From Streptomyces sp. BK208 (GTDB lineage Bacteria; Actinomycetota; Actinomycetes; Streptomycetales; Streptomycetaceae): DNA of 64,000 nucleotides. The position numbers and the translations under genes are program-made. This document shows, piece by piece, positions 63,663 through 64,000 of this stretch. The notes under the pieces were generated by a model. The model was given only the letters and a program-made list of their open reading frames with translations. It was not told the origin of the DNA and searched no databases. Where the stretch lies: the NCBI RefSeq assembly GCF_004364245.1, contig NZ_SOAV01000003.1, positions 124,001-188,000 of the forward strand, in the 5' to 3' direction. The first letter of the stretch is position 1. Each line of letters starts with the position of its first letter.

Positions 63663-64000
63663 TCACGCCTCCCAAACGGCGGCAGCCGTACGGTCGTCCG
63701 CGTACCCCTTGACCCGGACGCCGCTGTCGGCGAGGAACTCCCCCAGCCCGGGTGCCGGGCGGCCCGCCCATCTGCGCGCGAGGAGTTCGCCCAGCTCGGG
63801 CTCGCCGTGCAGCGGCTCGGCGAGCCCTGCGGTGCTCATCAGCAGCACGTCACCCGGGCGGGCGACGGAGGCCCGGAAACGGAAGGGCTCGCGGGGCGGT
63901 TCCGCGGGCGGCCCCCGGTGCGGGCCCGGGGCCGTGGTGATGCCGAGGTCCATGGTGAGCCGGTCGCCCTCGGGCGTCTCGCTCGGCACGTCCTCGGGCG
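63663..64000 (-). CDS. PP2C-like protein phosphatase, C-terminal part only
   Basis: The frame is open to the window edge; 112 residues visible. SVARPGDVLLMSTAGLAEPL and the closing VRVKGYADDRTAAAVWEA look like the C-terminal part of PP2C-type phosphatases of Streptomyces, including the metal-binding DDRTAA segment. The N-terminal catalytic part lies outside. The GTG near 63989 is within the domain and probably not the start. Confidence 0.6.
   Translation of the reverse strand, partial: PEDVPSETPEGDRLTMDLGITTAPGPHRGPPAEPPREPFRFRASVARPGDVLLMSTAGLAEPLHGEPELGELLARRWAGRPAPGLGEFLADSGVRVKGYADDRTAAAVWEA

Overview
The window is very GC-rich DNA (about 73 percent G+C by eye) with Streptomyces codon usage, GGAGG-type ribosome binding sites, many ATGA/GTGA gene overlaps and strong G+C hairpin terminators without U-tracts. 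It looks like a chromosomal stretch of a Streptomyces close to the S. coelicolor/S. lividans group. I saw no tRNA, rRNA, CRISPR array, transposase, integrase or attachment site.

Layout. 1-7250 (minus): a purine/urate catabolism block with OHCU decarboxylase, 5-hydroxyisourate hydrolase, uricase, two NCS2 nucleobase permeases and an 8-oxoguanine/guanine-type deaminase, preceded by a YheO-like HTH gene and a small thiamine-binding-family gene. 7291-13895: glyoxylate assimilation (hyi, glxR, and gcl on the other strand) plus a catalase. 14043-22000: a zinc-ribbon/Mrr-like protein, two AMP-forming acyl-CoA synthetases, a GAF-LuxR regulator and a giant LAL-type LuxR regulator. 22083-24678: a leader-peptide/hairpin unit, a winged-helix protein and a pyruvyltransferase-like gene. 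24795-36970 (minus): an eleven-gene, almost completely overlapping operon combining a carbamoyltransferase, seven glycosyltransferases and the enzymes of ADP-D-glycero-D-manno-heptose synthesis (GmhA, HldE, GmhB). 37337-40752: a UDP-glucuronate-decarboxylase-like SDR, then a lipoprotein polysaccharide deacetylase, a SRPBCC protein and a secreted endo/exonuclease-phosphatase, the last three apparently leaderless. 40795-49611: the second purine block (XdhC, AzgA-type permease, three-subunit xanthine dehydrogenase, PucR-type regulator). 49775-55101: a TPR protein, an Rv1733c-like membrane protein, an actin-fold ATPase, two DksA/TraR-type proteins and a NarL-type two-component system. 55202-64000: a His-rich secreted protein, fused SecDF, a GntR regulator, an iron-box-controlled FhuF-like reductase, a DUF2637 membrane protein, an RsbW-type ATPase, a PoxB-like TPP enzyme and the end of a PP2C-like phosphatase gene.

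How they fit together. Xanthine dehydrogenase makes urate; uricase, HIU hydrolase and OHCU decarboxylase convert urate to allantoin and release H2O2; catalase removes H2O2; Gcl, Hyi and GlxR assimilate the glyoxylate that allantoin finally yields (the allantoin-degrading enzymes themselves are outside the window). Two shared promoter elements physically tie these units together: a near-identical 17-bp element over the -35 box of the uricase operon and the catalase gene, and a GAAAC/TTCCG element just after the -10 box of hyi, gcl and catalase. The most unusual system is the heptose operon: a complete route to ADP-D,D-heptose with two GT9 heptosyltransferase-like enzymes in a Gram-positive organism that has no LPS.
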